64,000 nucleotides of DNA from Bradyrhizobium tropiciagri (GCF_001189845.1 NZ_LFLZ01000029.1:38567-102566), one strand, 5' to 3'. Positions 35,939 through 44,563 are shown, numbered from the stretch's first letter. Program-made: numbers and translations. The notes: generated by a model not told the origin, from the sequence alone.

Positions 35939-36051
35939 CGTTATATTCACAACGATATATCGATCGGGCTGCCGTCGTCCAGCCGTTATTCGACCCCCAT
36001 CTTTGGCCGTGGCCCGCCCGCCGCAATCGTGATATATGATTGGATATAGCG
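35939..36051. promoter_or_regulatory. Two CGNNATAT-N8-ATATNNCG dyads before an ALDH gene
   Basis: The two sites are CGTTATAT-N8-ATATATCG (35939-35962) and CGTGATAT-N8-ATATAGCG (36028-36051), 89 bp apart in a divergent gap of 177 bp. Such CG/ATAT dyads resemble Mo boxes bound by ModE, and a ModE-type protein is encoded 4 kb away. The repeats are seen; the binder is inferred. Confidence 0.55.
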
Positions 36052-36092
36052 AGGTCCGCGAAGGACCCGTTTGACCAGGGAGAGCAAAGCCT

Positions 36093-37502
36093 ATGAGTGA
36101 TTACAAGCTTCTCATCGACGGCAAGATGGTACCCGGCGACAGCACCATGCCGGTGCTCAATCCGGCGACCGAAGAGGTGGTGGCGCAATGCTCCCGCGCC
36201 TCCAAGGACCAGCTCGATCAGGCCGTCGCCGCCGCGAAGGCCGCCTATCCTGCCTGGGCCGCAACCCCGATGGAAGAGCGCCGCAAGCTCGTCATCAAGA
36301 TGGCCGAGGCGATCGAGGCCAACACCAATGAGCTCGCCCGCATCCTGACCAGCGAACAGGGCAAGCCGCTCGCCGATGCCACCGGCGAGGTGATGGGCAT
36401 GGCCGGCTTCTTCCGCTACCTCGGCTCGCTCGACCTGCCGATGCGCGTGATCGAGAATTCCGGCGACCGCAAGGTCGAGGCCTATCGCCGCCCGCTCGGC
36501 GTGGTCGGCGCGATCATTCCCTGGAATTATCCGCTGCTGATCCTGGCGTTCAAGCTGCCGTCGGCGCTGCTTGCGGGCAACACGCTGGTGGTGAAGCCTG
36601 CGCCGACCACGCCGCTGGCCTCGCTGCGCTTTGCCGAGCTGGTCAAGGACATCCTGCCGAAGGGCGTGCTGAACTTCATCGCCGACGCCAACGATCTCGG
36701 CGACCACATGACCAAGCATCCTGACATTCGCAAGATCTCCTTCACCGGCTCGACCGCGACCGGCCAGAAGGTGATGGCGAGCGCATCGCAGACCCTGAAG
36801 CGGATCACGCTCGAGCTCGGCGGCAACGATGCCGGCATCGTGCTCGACGACGTCGACCCGAAGAAGGTCGCGCCCGGCATCTTCGAGGGCGCGTTCCAGA
36901 ACTCCGGCCAGGTCTGCCTCGCCATCAAGCGGCTCTATGTGCACGAATCCGTCTATGACGAGATCTGCAACGAGTTGGTCGCGATCGCCAAGAACACCGT
37001 GGTCGACGATGGCTCCAAGCAGGGCACCAAGCTGGGCCCTCTGCAGAACAAGATGCAATACGAGAAGGTGAAGGCGTTCCTCGACGACGCCCGCAAGAAC
37101 GGCAATGTGATCGCCGGCGGCGCCGCGATGGATCGTCCCGGCTACTTCATCGAGCCGACCATCGTGCGCGACATCAAGGAAGGCTCCAAGCTGGTCGACG
37201 AGGAGCAGTTCGGCCCGGTGCTGCCGGTCATCAAATATTCCGACAAGGACGACGTGATCCGCCGCGCCAATGCCACCACCTACGGCCTCGGCGCGTCGGT
37301 CTGGTCATCCGACATCAAGCGGGCGCACGAGATCGCGACCCGGATCGAGGCCGGCACGGTGTGGATCAACAAGCACCTCGACATGGCCCCGAACATTCCG
37401 TTCGGCGGCGCCAAGCAGTCGGGCATCGGCACCGAATTCGCCGAGGAAGGCCTCGCCGAATTCACCCAGCTGCAGATCATCAACGGCCCGCCGGCCGCCT
37501 GA
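36093..37502 (+). CDS. Aldehyde dehydrogenase family protein
   Basis: 469 residues. Motifs: GVVGAIIPWNYPLLILAFK, FTGSTATGQKVM, ITLELGGNDAGIVLDDVD (general-base Glu) and QNSGQVCLAIKRLYVHES with the catalytic Cys near 270. The protein belongs to the ALDH group related to succinate-semialdehyde dehydrogenase, but the substrate is not decided. GGGAGAG lies 10 nt before the ATG. The gene follows two CG-ATAT dyads and precedes a DUF2478 gene by 91 bp on the same strand. It differs clearly from the aldehyde dehydrogenase at 32638, so these are not recent duplicates. Confidence 0.92.
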   Translation: MSDYKLLIDGKMVPGDSTMPVLNPATEEVVAQCSRASKDQLDQAVAAAKAAYPAWAATPMEERRKLVIKMAEAIEANTNELARILTSEQGKPLADATGEVMGMAGFFRYLGSLDLPMRVIENSGDRKVEAYRRPLGVVGAIIPWNYPLLILAFKLPSALLAGNTLVVKPAPTTPLASLRFAELVKDILPKGVLNFIADANDLGDHMTKHPDIRKISFTGSTATGQKVMASASQTLKRITLELGGNDAGIVLDDVDPKKVAPGIFEGAFQNSGQVCLAIKRLYVHESVYDEICNELVAIAKNTVVDDGSKQGTKLGPLQNKMQYEKVKAFLDDARKNGNVIAGGAAMDRPGYFIEPTIVRDIKEGSKLVDEEQFGPVLPVIKYSDKDDVIRRANATTYGLGASVWSSDIKRAHEIATRIEAGTVWINKHLDMAPNIPFGGAKQSGIGTEFAEEGLAEFTQLQIINGPPAA

Positions 37503-37593
37503 TCCGAAAACTGCGGCCGCGACGCCTTGGAGCCTCTTTGGCGCCCCTTGGCGCCGCGGCCGCCTCTCCCCGCCCCAACGAACAGAGCCCATC

Positions 37594-38169
37594 ATGTTCG
37601 ACGCCCAATGCGACCTTGCCGCCCTGGTCTATGATGACAATGACGATCCAGACGCGATCCTGCGCGCCTTCGCCTCCGACCTGAAGGCGCACGGCGCGCG
37701 CGTGGTCGGCATGGTGCAGACGGGCCAATGCGCCGATTCCAGCCTGTCGGCGGTGCTGGTCCATAGCGGCGAGACGCTGCTGCTGGCGCAGCCACCAAAC
37801 CCAAGTACTACAAGATCCGGTACCACCGGCTGCAAGCTCGATCTGTCGCGGCTGCAGGACGCCGGCATCCGCGTCGCCGACGCGCTTTCGGCCGGCGCCG
37901 ATCTCGTCATCATCAACCGCTTCGGCAAGCGTGAACGCGACGGCAAGGGCCTCGGCTTCGTGATCGAGCGTGCGCTCAACGCCGATATTCCGGTCGTGAT
38001 CGCGGTGTCACGGCAAAGTTTTGCGGACTGGATCAAGTTCGCTGGCGGCATGAGCGTGAAGCTCGCCTGCGACCGCCATGCGCTGGACGCCTGGTGGCGC
38101 AACGTCTCGCTGCGGACCGCGGCCCGGATCGCGCCGGATCACACCACGGTGTGCGAAGTGTTCAAATAG
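37594..38169 (+). CDS. DUF2478 family protein, probable NTP-binding
   Basis: 191 residues from the ATG at 37594. Features typical of DUF2478 are LAALVYDDNDDPDAILRAFA, the GCKLDLSRLQDAG segment, and DALSAGADLVIINRFGKRER with a conserved Asn-Arg-Phe-Gly-Lys. A P-loop is not obvious; the family is described as NTPase-like without known function. The part PPNPSTTRSGTTGC just before the core looks less conserved, but the frame is continuous. It lies 91 bp after the aldehyde dehydrogenase gene. Confidence 0.8.
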   Translation: MFDAQCDLAALVYDDNDDPDAILRAFASDLKAHGARVVGMVQTGQCADSSLSAVLVHSGETLLLAQPPNPSTTRSGTTGCKLDLSRLQDAGIRVADALSAGADLVIINRFGKRERDGKGLGFVIERALNADIPVVIAVSRQSFADWIKFAGGMSVKLACDRHALDAWWRNVSLRTAARIAPDHTTVCEVFK

Positions 38170-38185
38170 ACGGCTTCGTAGCTCC

Positions 38186-38270
38186 GTAGGATGGGTGGAG
38201 CGCAGCGATACCCATCATCTCGCCGCATGGGTGCAATTTGATGGGTATCGCTTCGCTCCACCCATCCTAC
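38186..38270. repeat. Palindromic repeat R1
   Basis: GTAGGATGGGT opens and ACCCATCCTAC closes; inner parts are nearly the same as in the copy at 35260-35344. It lies 16 bp after the DUF2478 stop. Confidence 0.82.
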
Positions 38271-38283
38271 GCACGCACTATCA

Positions 38284-38394
38284 CCGTCATCCTGAGGAGG
38301 CCGCGAAGCGGCCGTCTCGAAGGATCGACGGCCCCGCCTGTGGCCGATTCATCCTTCGAGACGCGCGCAAGAGCGCGCTCCTCAGGATGACGGG
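38284..38394. repeat. Palindromic repeat R2
   Basis: CCGTCATCCTGAGGAGGCCG opens and CTCCTCAGGATGACGG closes with TCGAAGGATCG and ATCCTTCGAG inside. It ends 18 bp before the zinc-ribbon gene stop. Confidence 0.8.
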
Positions 38395-38412
38395 GCAAGC
38401 GCGCTTAATCGC

Positions 38413-38634
38413 TCAGAGCGTTTCCTGCTTATGGTCACAGTTCTTGCAGGTGAACTTGACGCGGGTCTGGCCCTTTTCCGCCTGCACCCGGTTCGGCGCG
38501 CCGCATTTGCCGCAGACGGCCTCGATCCGGGTCGTCCCCTGCTTGATGACCAGGTTCCGTTTTTCCATAGTCTCGCGGATCAGGCGTTCCGCTTCCTCGC
38601 GCAACGATTGCTTCGACATCATCCCACCGGTCAT
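38413..38634 (-). CDS. Small zinc-ribbon protein
   Basis: 73 residues or fewer. Two CxxC pairs, AVCGKCGAPNRV and FTCKNCDHKQ, make a zinc ribbon after an amphipathic helix (EEAERLIRETMEKRN). It is probably a DNA/RNA-binding or adaptor protein. The start is uncertain: ATG codons at 38634, 38622 and 38619 are in frame, and GGTGGG lies directly before the last two. It follows the nitroreductase stop (38691) by about 56 bp on the same strand, so it may be the last gene of the five-gene cassette. Function unknown. Confidence 0.75.
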   Translation of the reverse strand: MTGGMMSKQSLREEAERLIRETMEKRNLVIKQGTTRIEAVCGKCGAPNRVQAEKGQTRVKFTCKNCDHKQETL

Positions 38635-38690
38635 TGGTTTGCGGGCCGCCTCTTAGCACGGCCGCGTGAAGCTTTGACAGGGGGTACCGA

Positions 38691-39686
38691 TCAGACGATC
38701 AAGCGATCCACCGGCATCCGGTAATGCCGCGTTTTCAGCGGTTTGGCCGGCCGGCCGACGCGGAACACGTTGACGAGGCGCAGGTCGGCGCCGACCTTGC
38801 CGAGTTTTCGCAGCCGCTCATTGAAGCCAGGGTGATCTGATAGCGCCGAGATCGGGCACGCCACCAGCCCGGCACGATCGATCTCCAGCCAGCTGCGGTA
38901 GAAATGCCGTCCCGTCGTGAGTGGATCCTCACCGACCGGGCGGCAGAACAGGACGATCGCCGAGGCCGAGGCGGTCTTGGCGCGGTCGGAGAGCAGCGCT
39001 GCGGCGAGGCCGAGACGATCCAGCGGCCTGAACAGGCTGCCGAGCACGAAGCGGGCGGCGGTGGCCTCGACCGCGCTCATGGCGAGCGCATCGCGATTGA
39101 GACCATCCAGCAGATAGTGCGGATGGCTGGACGACAGCCGCATCCATTCGAGCAGCTCGGCCCGATAGTCGTCGCCGTGGACAAAGGCGAACTCGGCCTG
39201 GTCGGCCCACCCGGCGATCTCGGCAATCGTCCGGCGATGACTGATGCAGATCAAATCGTCGCGCGCGACGGCAAGCTGCACCAGCGGCGCGGTATCGTCC
39301 GGCGACGCCGCGAATCTGCCCCGCCACGACATGCGGCGCGCGACATGCTCCGCAAGTGGATCGGGCGCGACGCCTTGCCTGATCGCAAAGCTGCAAAGCG
39401 CGGCAAATTGCGGCGACAGCGGCTGCTCAATCGTCGTCATGGCCGTGATCGCGAGGCCGCGGCGGTTGAGCGCGAGGCTCATGCCTTCCAGCGCGGCGCC
39501 GTGCGAGACGAGCACATCATGCCCCGCGGGGTCCGCGACCGGCGCGCGCACGCTGATATCGTCGACCAGCGCCAGCCGCCCGTCGCCGAGCAGCCGCCAG
39601 CGGGTCGGCTGGATGTTGTGGACGCTCGGCGCCAGCCGCGCCTCCGCGACCAGCTCGCGCAGCAGATCCGGCGTCAGCTCGCTCAT
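38691..39686 (-). CDS. Nitroreductase/Acg-like flavoprotein, cassette gene 5
   Basis: 331 residues. The opening SELTPDLLRELVAEARLAPS with VHNIQPTRWRL is the FMN-binding start of nitroreductase-fold proteins of the Acg group (longer than classical 220-residue nitroreductases). Later parts VARRMSWRGRFA, EWMRLSSSHPHYLLDGLNRD and ALSDHPGFNERLRKLG fit that group. It may reduce or oxidise an intermediate with FMN. Its start overlaps the preceding acetyltransferase stop as ATGA. Position after an E1-like gene recalls the mycobacterial MoeY arrangement, where E1 and nitroreductase domains are joined in one protein (recollection, not checked). Confidence 0.8.
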   Translation of the reverse strand: MSELTPDLLRELVAEARLAPSVHNIQPTRWRLLGDGRLALVDDISVRAPVADPAGHDVLVSHGAALEGMSLALNRRGLAITAMTTIEQPLSPQFAALCSFAIRQGVAPDPLAEHVARRMSWRGRFAASPDDTAPLVQLAVARDDLICISHRRTIAEIAGWADQAEFAFVHGDDYRAELLEWMRLSSSHPHYLLDGLNRDALAMSAVEATAARFVLGSLFRPLDRLGLAAALLSDRAKTASASAIVLFCRPVGEDPLTTGRHFYRSWLEIDRAGLVACPISALSDHPGFNERLRKLGKVGADLRLVNVFRVGRPAKPLKTRHYRMPVDRLIV

Positions 39687-40804
39687 GCCCCGGCCAGCCG
39701 CTTGGTGAACAGATGCAGCCGGTGCAGCGGCGCGGCGCCGACCTTCTCGACCTGCCGCAGCGACGGAGCATTGATGTCAGCGATCCAGGTGCCGCCGAGC
39801 GTGCGGTAGCCGGCCTGCTGCAACGCCAGCGCGGTACGGTAGAGCATCGCGCCGTTGAGGCCGCGATTGTGCAGGTCGCGGCAGACCGACTGATAGATCA
39901 GCACGGCGCGCGTGTTCAGCATGCGGTGCTGCACGAATCTGAACGGCGCCGTCAGCCCGATCCGGCCGCCGATCGCCTTGATCAATGGATTGAGGTCGGG
40001 GATCGCGATGATCGCGCCGGCGGGGCGGCCGCGGTGATACACCACGGTCGAAATCCGCTTGTCGATGATCCACATCATGTCGCCGGCCTGGAACAGGTAT
40101 TCGGCGGCGGTTGGCGGCACGAACATCGGGTTGTCGGCAAAGCCGTCGTTCAGGATCAGGCGCGCATCCTCCAGCCGCACCTTGAAGGCGGAGCGCTTGA
40201 TCGGTTGCCAAACGAAGTCCTTGTCCGCGAGCACCGCGCGCTGCTTGTCGCCGAGCAGCTGCTCCGGCTTGCCATCGTCGAGCGCGATCTCGAACGTCGC
40301 CATCGGGAAGGTCGCAGTATAACCGGCGCGTTCGAGGTGCTGCGCGATATGCGGCGGCGACCACATCATGTCGGTGAACGGCGCGTGGTCGAAGCCGTCG
40401 GTCATCACCCCGATCTGCTGCATCGCTGTGAGATTGAAGTTGCCGGCGACGCGGCTCATGCCGCGCGCGGACAGCCATTGCTCGGCGGCGCGCAGCAGCG
40501 CATCGGCGACCTCGACATCGTCGATACAGTCGAAGAAGCCGAACGCACCGTGGCGGGTGCCGTGCTTGCGGTTCGAGGCATCGTGGATCGAGGCCGCGAT
40601 GCGGCCGACCGGGCGGCCGTCGCGATGCGCCGAGAACAGCGCATAGCGGCCATGGCCTTCGGTGATGAACGGGTTCTTCGCGGCATCGAACATCCGGTCG
40701 AAGTCGCTCCACAGCGGCGGCACGTAGAGGCTGTCGGGCCCATAGGCATTGAGGGCGGCGTCGAATGCCGCCCTGCGGTCGCCCTCCCGGATCTCTGTTG
40801 TCAT
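39683..40804 (-). CDS. GNAT-like acetyltransferase, cassette gene 4
   Basis: 373 residues. The middle reads GRPVGRIAASIHDASNRKHG, then FGFFDCIDDVEVADALLRAA, GNFNLTAMQQIGVMTDGFD, and PFTDMMWSPPHIAQHLERAG. This is the pattern of a large family of long GNAT proteins (the GN-DGFD-P-MM-PP motif), probable acyltransferases of unknown substrate. It overlaps both neighbours by 4 bp (ATGA at 40801-40804 and 39683-39686), so it is translated in step with the membrane protein and the nitroreductase. The second acetyltransferase in the cassette (42868-43923) is a different subfamily. Confidence 0.78.
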   Translation of the reverse strand: MTTEIREGDRRAAFDAALNAYGPDSLYVPPLWSDFDRMFDAAKNPFITEGHGRYALFSAHRDGRPVGRIAASIHDASNRKHGTRHGAFGFFDCIDDVEVADALLRAAEQWLSARGMSRVAGNFNLTAMQQIGVMTDGFDHAPFTDMMWSPPHIAQHLERAGYTATFPMATFEIALDDGKPEQLLGDKQRAVLADKDFVWQPIKRSAFKVRLEDARLILNDGFADNPMFVPPTAAEYLFQAGDMMWIIDKRISTVVYHRGRPAGAIIAIPDLNPLIKAIGGRIGLTAPFRFVQHRMLNTRAVLIYQSVCRDLHNRGLNGAMLYRTALALQQAGYRTLGGTWIADINAPSLRQVEKVGAAPLHRLHLFTKRLAGA

Positions 40805-42000
40805 TTGGCCTCCGGGGTCAATGCCAATAGCCGCCGCACCAGCGCCAGCGCAGTTTCGGTGGCCGGATCGGCCGCGGTCACCGGCACGGCGAGCACGATC
40901 AGGTCGAGCGGATCATGGCCGAGCACGATGACATGGGAGGCGCTGTTGGCTGAGATCAGCGACACCATGCGCTCGGCGGCCGGGTCGGTCGTCGCCAGTC
41001 CCCATGGGGCCTCGGACCGGCGCAGCACGCGCCTGGTCGACAGAAAATCGCGGAGCAACGGCGGATCGTAGGGTCCGAGCTCGTCCTCGCGGAAACGCCG
41101 CGCGCTTTCGAAGATCGGATGCCGCGCCAGCTCGGCGATCAGCTGCTCGCGGGTCTGCGCCGGCGACGCCGCGACCGAGTTGAGCACGCCCGGCTCCTGC
41201 GATTCGAACAGCGCCCGCAGCGCGTCCGTCATCAGCCCGATGGTCAGGACGCCCGCGATCGCGACCGCGACGAAGCGGACCATCTGCGCGGCGTCGACGT
41301 CGGGTGCCATGAAGGCCGCGGCGAGCCCGAGCAACCCCGACGAGATCAGCCGCAGCGCCATCATCGCAAGCCCGTGCCGGCGCGTCTCGGCGCCGCCGCC
41401 GGCGATCAGCATCACGGTCACCGTGAGCAGCGCACCGAGCGCGCCAAGCCGCACCGGGATGTCGGGAAACAGCGTGCGGAAATCGGTCAGGATGAACGGG
41501 ATCACCACCAGCGCGCCGACCGCCATGCGGCCGATGCTGCGGTTTTCCGAGGCCATCAGCGCGGCGCGGTCGCGCGTCGCCAGCAGAAGCGCGCAGGTCG
41601 CGAAGCCGAGCAGCTGGAACAGCGCCAGCGCGATCGCATAGGGCATCGCGAAGCGCTGCAGCCCGAAGGTGCCGCCGAGTCCGAGCAGGATGGCACCCGC
41701 GAGCGCTGCGATCTTGACCGCGCGCGGCGCGTGCCGGCGCAGGATGCCCTCGGTGACGATCAAGGCGCCGAGCGGGATCAGCGCGGCCGGGATCACCGAG
41801 ATACGGTCAAGCACAAAGCTTCCGCTCCACCAGGCCAGGCCGCGATCGAGGAACAGGGTCGCGATCACGCCGAGCGCCAGCAGCAGGCGGCGGGTCAGCG
41901 GGCTCCTGGGATCGCGCCGATAGAACGTCATCATCGCCACCGCGACGCCGATGGCGCCGCAGAGATTGACGATGGAATCGGCGATCACCCCCGAGGTCAT
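40801..42000 (-). CDS. Membrane protein, cassette gene 3
   Basis: 399 residues from the ATG at 42000. The N-terminal two-thirds holds about nine membrane helices (for example VIADSIVNLCGAIGVAVAMM and IPAALIPLGALIVTEGIL); the C-terminal 120 residues are soluble (FESARRFREDELGPYDPPLL, then AERMVSLISANSASHVIVLG). No known transporter motif is visible. The stop of the E1-like gene overlaps its start as ATGA. In context it may hold the cassette enzymes at the membrane or carry their product. Function unknown. Confidence 0.7.
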   Translation of the reverse strand: MTSGVIADSIVNLCGAIGVAVAMMTFYRRDPRSPLTRRLLLALGVIATLFLDRGLAWWSGSFVLDRISVIPAALIPLGALIVTEGILRRHAPRAVKIAALAGAILLGLGGTFGLQRFAMPYAIALALFQLLGFATCALLLATRDRAALMASENRSIGRMAVGALVVIPFILTDFRTLFPDIPVRLGALGALLTVTVMLIAGGGAETRRHGLAMMALRLISSGLLGLAAAFMAPDVDAAQMVRFVAVAIAGVLTIGLMTDALRALFESQEPGVLNSVAASPAQTREQLIAELARHPIFESARRFREDELGPYDPPLLRDFLSTRRVLRRSEAPWGLATTDPAAERMVSLISANSASHVIVLGHDPLDLIVLAVPVTAADPATETALALVRRLLALTPEAK

Positions 42001-42871
42001 GCGACGCCCGTCAATTGATCGATCGCCCGCCGCACCAGCGGGCGCATCAGGGAGGCGATCAGCGCGTTGCGCGGCTTCTCGATCGCGGGCCGGTGCGGGT
42101 TGAGGAACCAGCCGCGGCAATCGGTGCCCGAAGTGCGGCCGAGGATCAGCGCGACTGCCTCATAGGCCATCAGCATGCCGGTCGAGATCACCATCGGCGC
42201 GAACGACATCCGGCTGCGGCGCCGGCCGCGACCTCGCCGGCGATCGCGAGGTCGACATAGTTGCGCGAGGAGGAGTGCAGCATCACGTGCTCGATCTCGG
42301 CGCGCATCGCCGCGCGGCGATCGTCCTCGGTAATGGCCTTCCAGTCCTTGCCGAGAGTGGGAAAGCCGAGGCGCTGCTCGGGCCGCGGATCGCGCGGGCG
42401 CACCACGATCACCGACGGCAGCGGCGACATATAGGCATCGATCACGGTTGCCTCGGCGCGCTTGGCGGTGCGGTACAGATGCACGCCGGCGGCGATGTCG
42501 TCCATGCCGTTGACGATCACCGGACAGCGCTCGGCAATCCCGGCGAGCTCGCTGGTCCAGTTCTCGCCCAGCACCTCGATCTCGATGGTCGGATTGATGC
42601 GCTTCGCGGCTTCGGCGGCGACGGCCGCCTTCTCGCGGCCGACCTCGTCGGCGAAGGCGAACACCTGGCGGTTGAGATTGGAGACCTCGAAACGGTCGAT
42701 GTCGGCGATCACGAATCTGCCGACGCCGGCGCGCGCCAGCGCCATGAAGGCCGCGCCGCCCATGCCGCCGACGCCGCAGACGAACACCCGCGCCTGGCGC
42801 AGCAGCTGCTGCTCATGCTCGTCGATGAAGCCGATGTTGCGGCCGGTGAAGGAGTAATAGTCGAAATTCAT
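41997..42871 (-). pseudogene. E1/ThiF-MoeB-like adenylyltransferase, one apparent frameshift, cassette gene 2
   Basis: Restoring one base near 42210 gives about 291 residues. The first frame (42871-42188) holds VCGVGGMGG (nucleotide binding), ADIDRFEVSNLNRQVF and GREKAAVA, the classic ATP site of ThiF/MoeB/E1 enzymes, and NGMDD. The second frame adds MSFAPMVISTGMLMAYEAVA to the stop at 41997, as expected for the family's last helix. The CxxC zinc pairs and the catalytic Cys region of MoeB are missing; the only late Cys is in SGTDCRGW. It would adenylate a C-terminal carboxylate or similar group. Stop and start overlaps join it to both neighbours. If the shift is real the protein is truncated late and may retain the ATP site. 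Confidence 0.82.
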
Positions 42872-43923
42872 CGCACAGCCCCGCTGTCCTGCCGGCGCGG
42901 CCGCAAGGTGCCGAAGGCACGGCTGTCGTCCATCCAGTAGACCACCGGCAGCACCAGCCGCTGCAGCGCCAGCATCGCGGATGCTGCGAGCAATGCCGGC
43001 AGCGAGCCCGAGGGTACCTCGCTCATGACGTAACGGCGCGCGCCGGCCAGGTCGACGCGGCCGAGTTGCAGCACGTCGTCGCCCCGGCCGTAATCCAGCT
43101 CACGCGCGCAAAAATCGTTGTAGACGGCGTTGCGATGCTTCGGCGCGATCTCAAAAGTCTTCTTCAGCGCATCCGAGCCGCCGGTATAGGCGTTGGTGAT
43201 GACCGAGCGCGCCTCGTCGAAGCCGGCCTCCTCGCCGACGCCGAACACCGCGCGATGCCGCGCCATGATGCCGCGCGCGAGCTGCAGATGCGCAAAGCTC
43301 TGCCGCGCGCCCGGCTGCGGCGACGGGTAGACGTCAGAGAAGGTGTCGCTGACCATGCCGACCACGGCCGGCACCTGGGTGACGTTGGAGATCCATTTCG
43401 GCCGCAAGCCGTCGCGGGCGAACAGCACCAGCGCGGTCAGGCCGTACAGCACCCAGGACAGCCCCTGCCCGCGGACGTCGGGATCGACCATCACGAGGCC
43501 GAGATGTGTGACCTCGATGGGTTCGCCATCGAGCGGCACGTCCATCACCGACAGCGCGTTGAAGGCGATCGGCCTGCCGGTGTCTTCCTCCGAGATCAGC
43601 GTGATGACGGCGCGCGACAGCCGCTCCGGCTCGCCTGAGAAAATGCCGTAGGTCAGGCTCTCCTCGGGCAGCGTCTTGGCGGCGACGATACGCAGCTGCT
43701 CGACCAGCGTGTCGAGCTCGTGCTTCGGCAGCGACAGCCCCGGCGATTCGACGATCCGGGTGCGCTGGCCGGCCTGGGTGCGCAGGGTGAGATCGATGGT
43801 CGGCTGCGACAGCGCCTTCAGCCAGAAGCCGGCATGGCTGCGCAGGCCGTCAAAGGCCGCGCGCGCCTTCGCAAAACCCCTGCCGCCGCGCGAAGCCGGG
43901 GTCGGATCATCGGTGGACGCCAT
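42868..43923 (-). CDS. GNAT-like acetyltransferase, cassette gene 1
   Basis: 351 residues from the ATG at 43923; the frame is open further upstream through repeat DNA. Motif A of GNAT enzymes is clear: GLVMVDPDVRGQGLSWVLYG; before it lies ISEEDTGRPIAFNALSVMD. The C-terminal part ARRYVMSEVPSGSLPALLAA with VLPVVYWMDD is hydrophobic and may contact the membrane. Substrate unknown. Its stop overlaps the E1-like start as ATGA, so it begins the tightly coupled five-gene run. Confidence 0.78.
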   Translation of the reverse strand: MASTDDPTPASRGGRGFAKARAAFDGLRSHAGFWLKALSQPTIDLTLRTQAGQRTRIVESPGLSLPKHELDTLVEQLRIVAAKTLPEESLTYGIFSGEPERLSRAVITLISEEDTGRPIAFNALSVMDVPLDGEPIEVTHLGLVMVDPDVRGQGLSWVLYGLTALVLFARDGLRPKWISNVTQVPAVVGMVSDTFSDVYPSPQPGARQSFAHLQLARGIMARHRAVFGVGEEAGFDEARSVITNAYTGGSDALKKTFEIAPKHRNAVYNDFCARELDYGRGDDVLQLGRVDLAGARRYVMSEVPSGSLPALLAASAMLALQRLVLPVVYWMDDSRAFGTLRPRRQDSGAVR

Positions 43924-44232
43924 TTCTCTTGTCCCCTCGGGCGCGATCTCTGCACTTGCCCCTGTTAAGGAGCCATGAGCGCAACCTGACGCCGTTTGCC
44001 GCAGGGTAAACAAGGCCTTCCGGAAACGGAACAAGTTGGGTGTAAGGGACGCAACTCTATCCACCCCGTCATTGCGAGGAGCGACAGCGACGAAGCAATC
44101 CATCGCTCTGCACGCGCGGCAGGATGGATTGCTTCGTTGTTCGCTCCTCGCAATGACGTGGAGGGTTTGGCATTTCCCTCAGGCGAAATCGGCGGGTGAA
44201 AAACACCCGCCGCTTCGTCCCGGCTCTGCCTC
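43924..44232. other. 309-bp gap, mostly repeat
   Basis: It holds the R3 repeat at 44067-44158 and should hold the promoter of the five-gene cassette. I see no operator dyad in the rest. Confidence 0.4.
44067..44158. repeat. Palindromic repeat R3
   Basis: CGTCATTGCGAGGAGCGACA opens and GCTCCTCGCAATGACG closes with CAATCCATCG and GGATTGCTTCG inside. Confidence 0.8.
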
Positions 44233-44508
44233 TCACGCCGCCTTGGAGACTTCCATCAGCAGGCGCTCGGCCTTGGCGTCTTCGATGCGGTTGACGAACT
44301 TGCTGCTCTCGTAATTGTCGCGGATCGTCTTGGTCAGCGTGACGCAGGTCTGGATCAGCATCACGATGCCCATCGTCAGGTAGCCCTTCATCCAGAGGTC
44401 GATCGGCAGGAAGAACACGCCGACGGCGACGAGGAAGGCGGAGGCTGCGAAGGATGCGTAGGTGAAGGTCACCCAGCCACCGCTGTGGGGTTGGATCGTC
44501 TGGTTCAT
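44233..44508 (-). CDS. YiaA/YiaB-type two-helix membrane protein
   Basis: 91 residues with two membrane segments (ASFAASAFLVAVGVFFLPI and KGYLTMGIVMLIQTCVTLT) and a charged C-terminus. It fits the YiaAB domain family, which has no assigned biochemical role. AGGAGA lies 6 nt before the start. It follows the PspA gene by 55 bp on the same strand, so the two are probably an operon under the TetR-type regulator. Confidence 0.85.
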   Translation of the reverse strand: MNQTIQPHSGGWVTFTYASFAASAFLVAVGVFFLPIDLWMKGYLTMGIVMLIQTCVTLTKTIRDNYESSKFVNRIEDAKAERLLMEVSKAA

Positions 44509-44563
44509 GGTCGTCTCCTTGATGTTGCGAGGTTTGAGGATGGTTCAGTTGCAGGCTTGCAGT

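Noticed and set aside
37270..37593. Longer N-terminus for the DUF2478 gene inside the aldehyde dehydrogenase
   Set aside because: The upstream part of the frame is antigenic shadow of the dehydrogenase (Arg/Ser-rich) and the ATG at 37594 begins the conserved part.
38691..43923. Thiazole/oxazole peptide (TOMM) or microcin pathway from the E1-like and nitroreductase pair
   Set aside because: No YcaO protein and no precursor peptide gene is visible, the nitroreductase is of the long Acg type, and two GNATs and a membrane protein do not fit the known TOMM layout.
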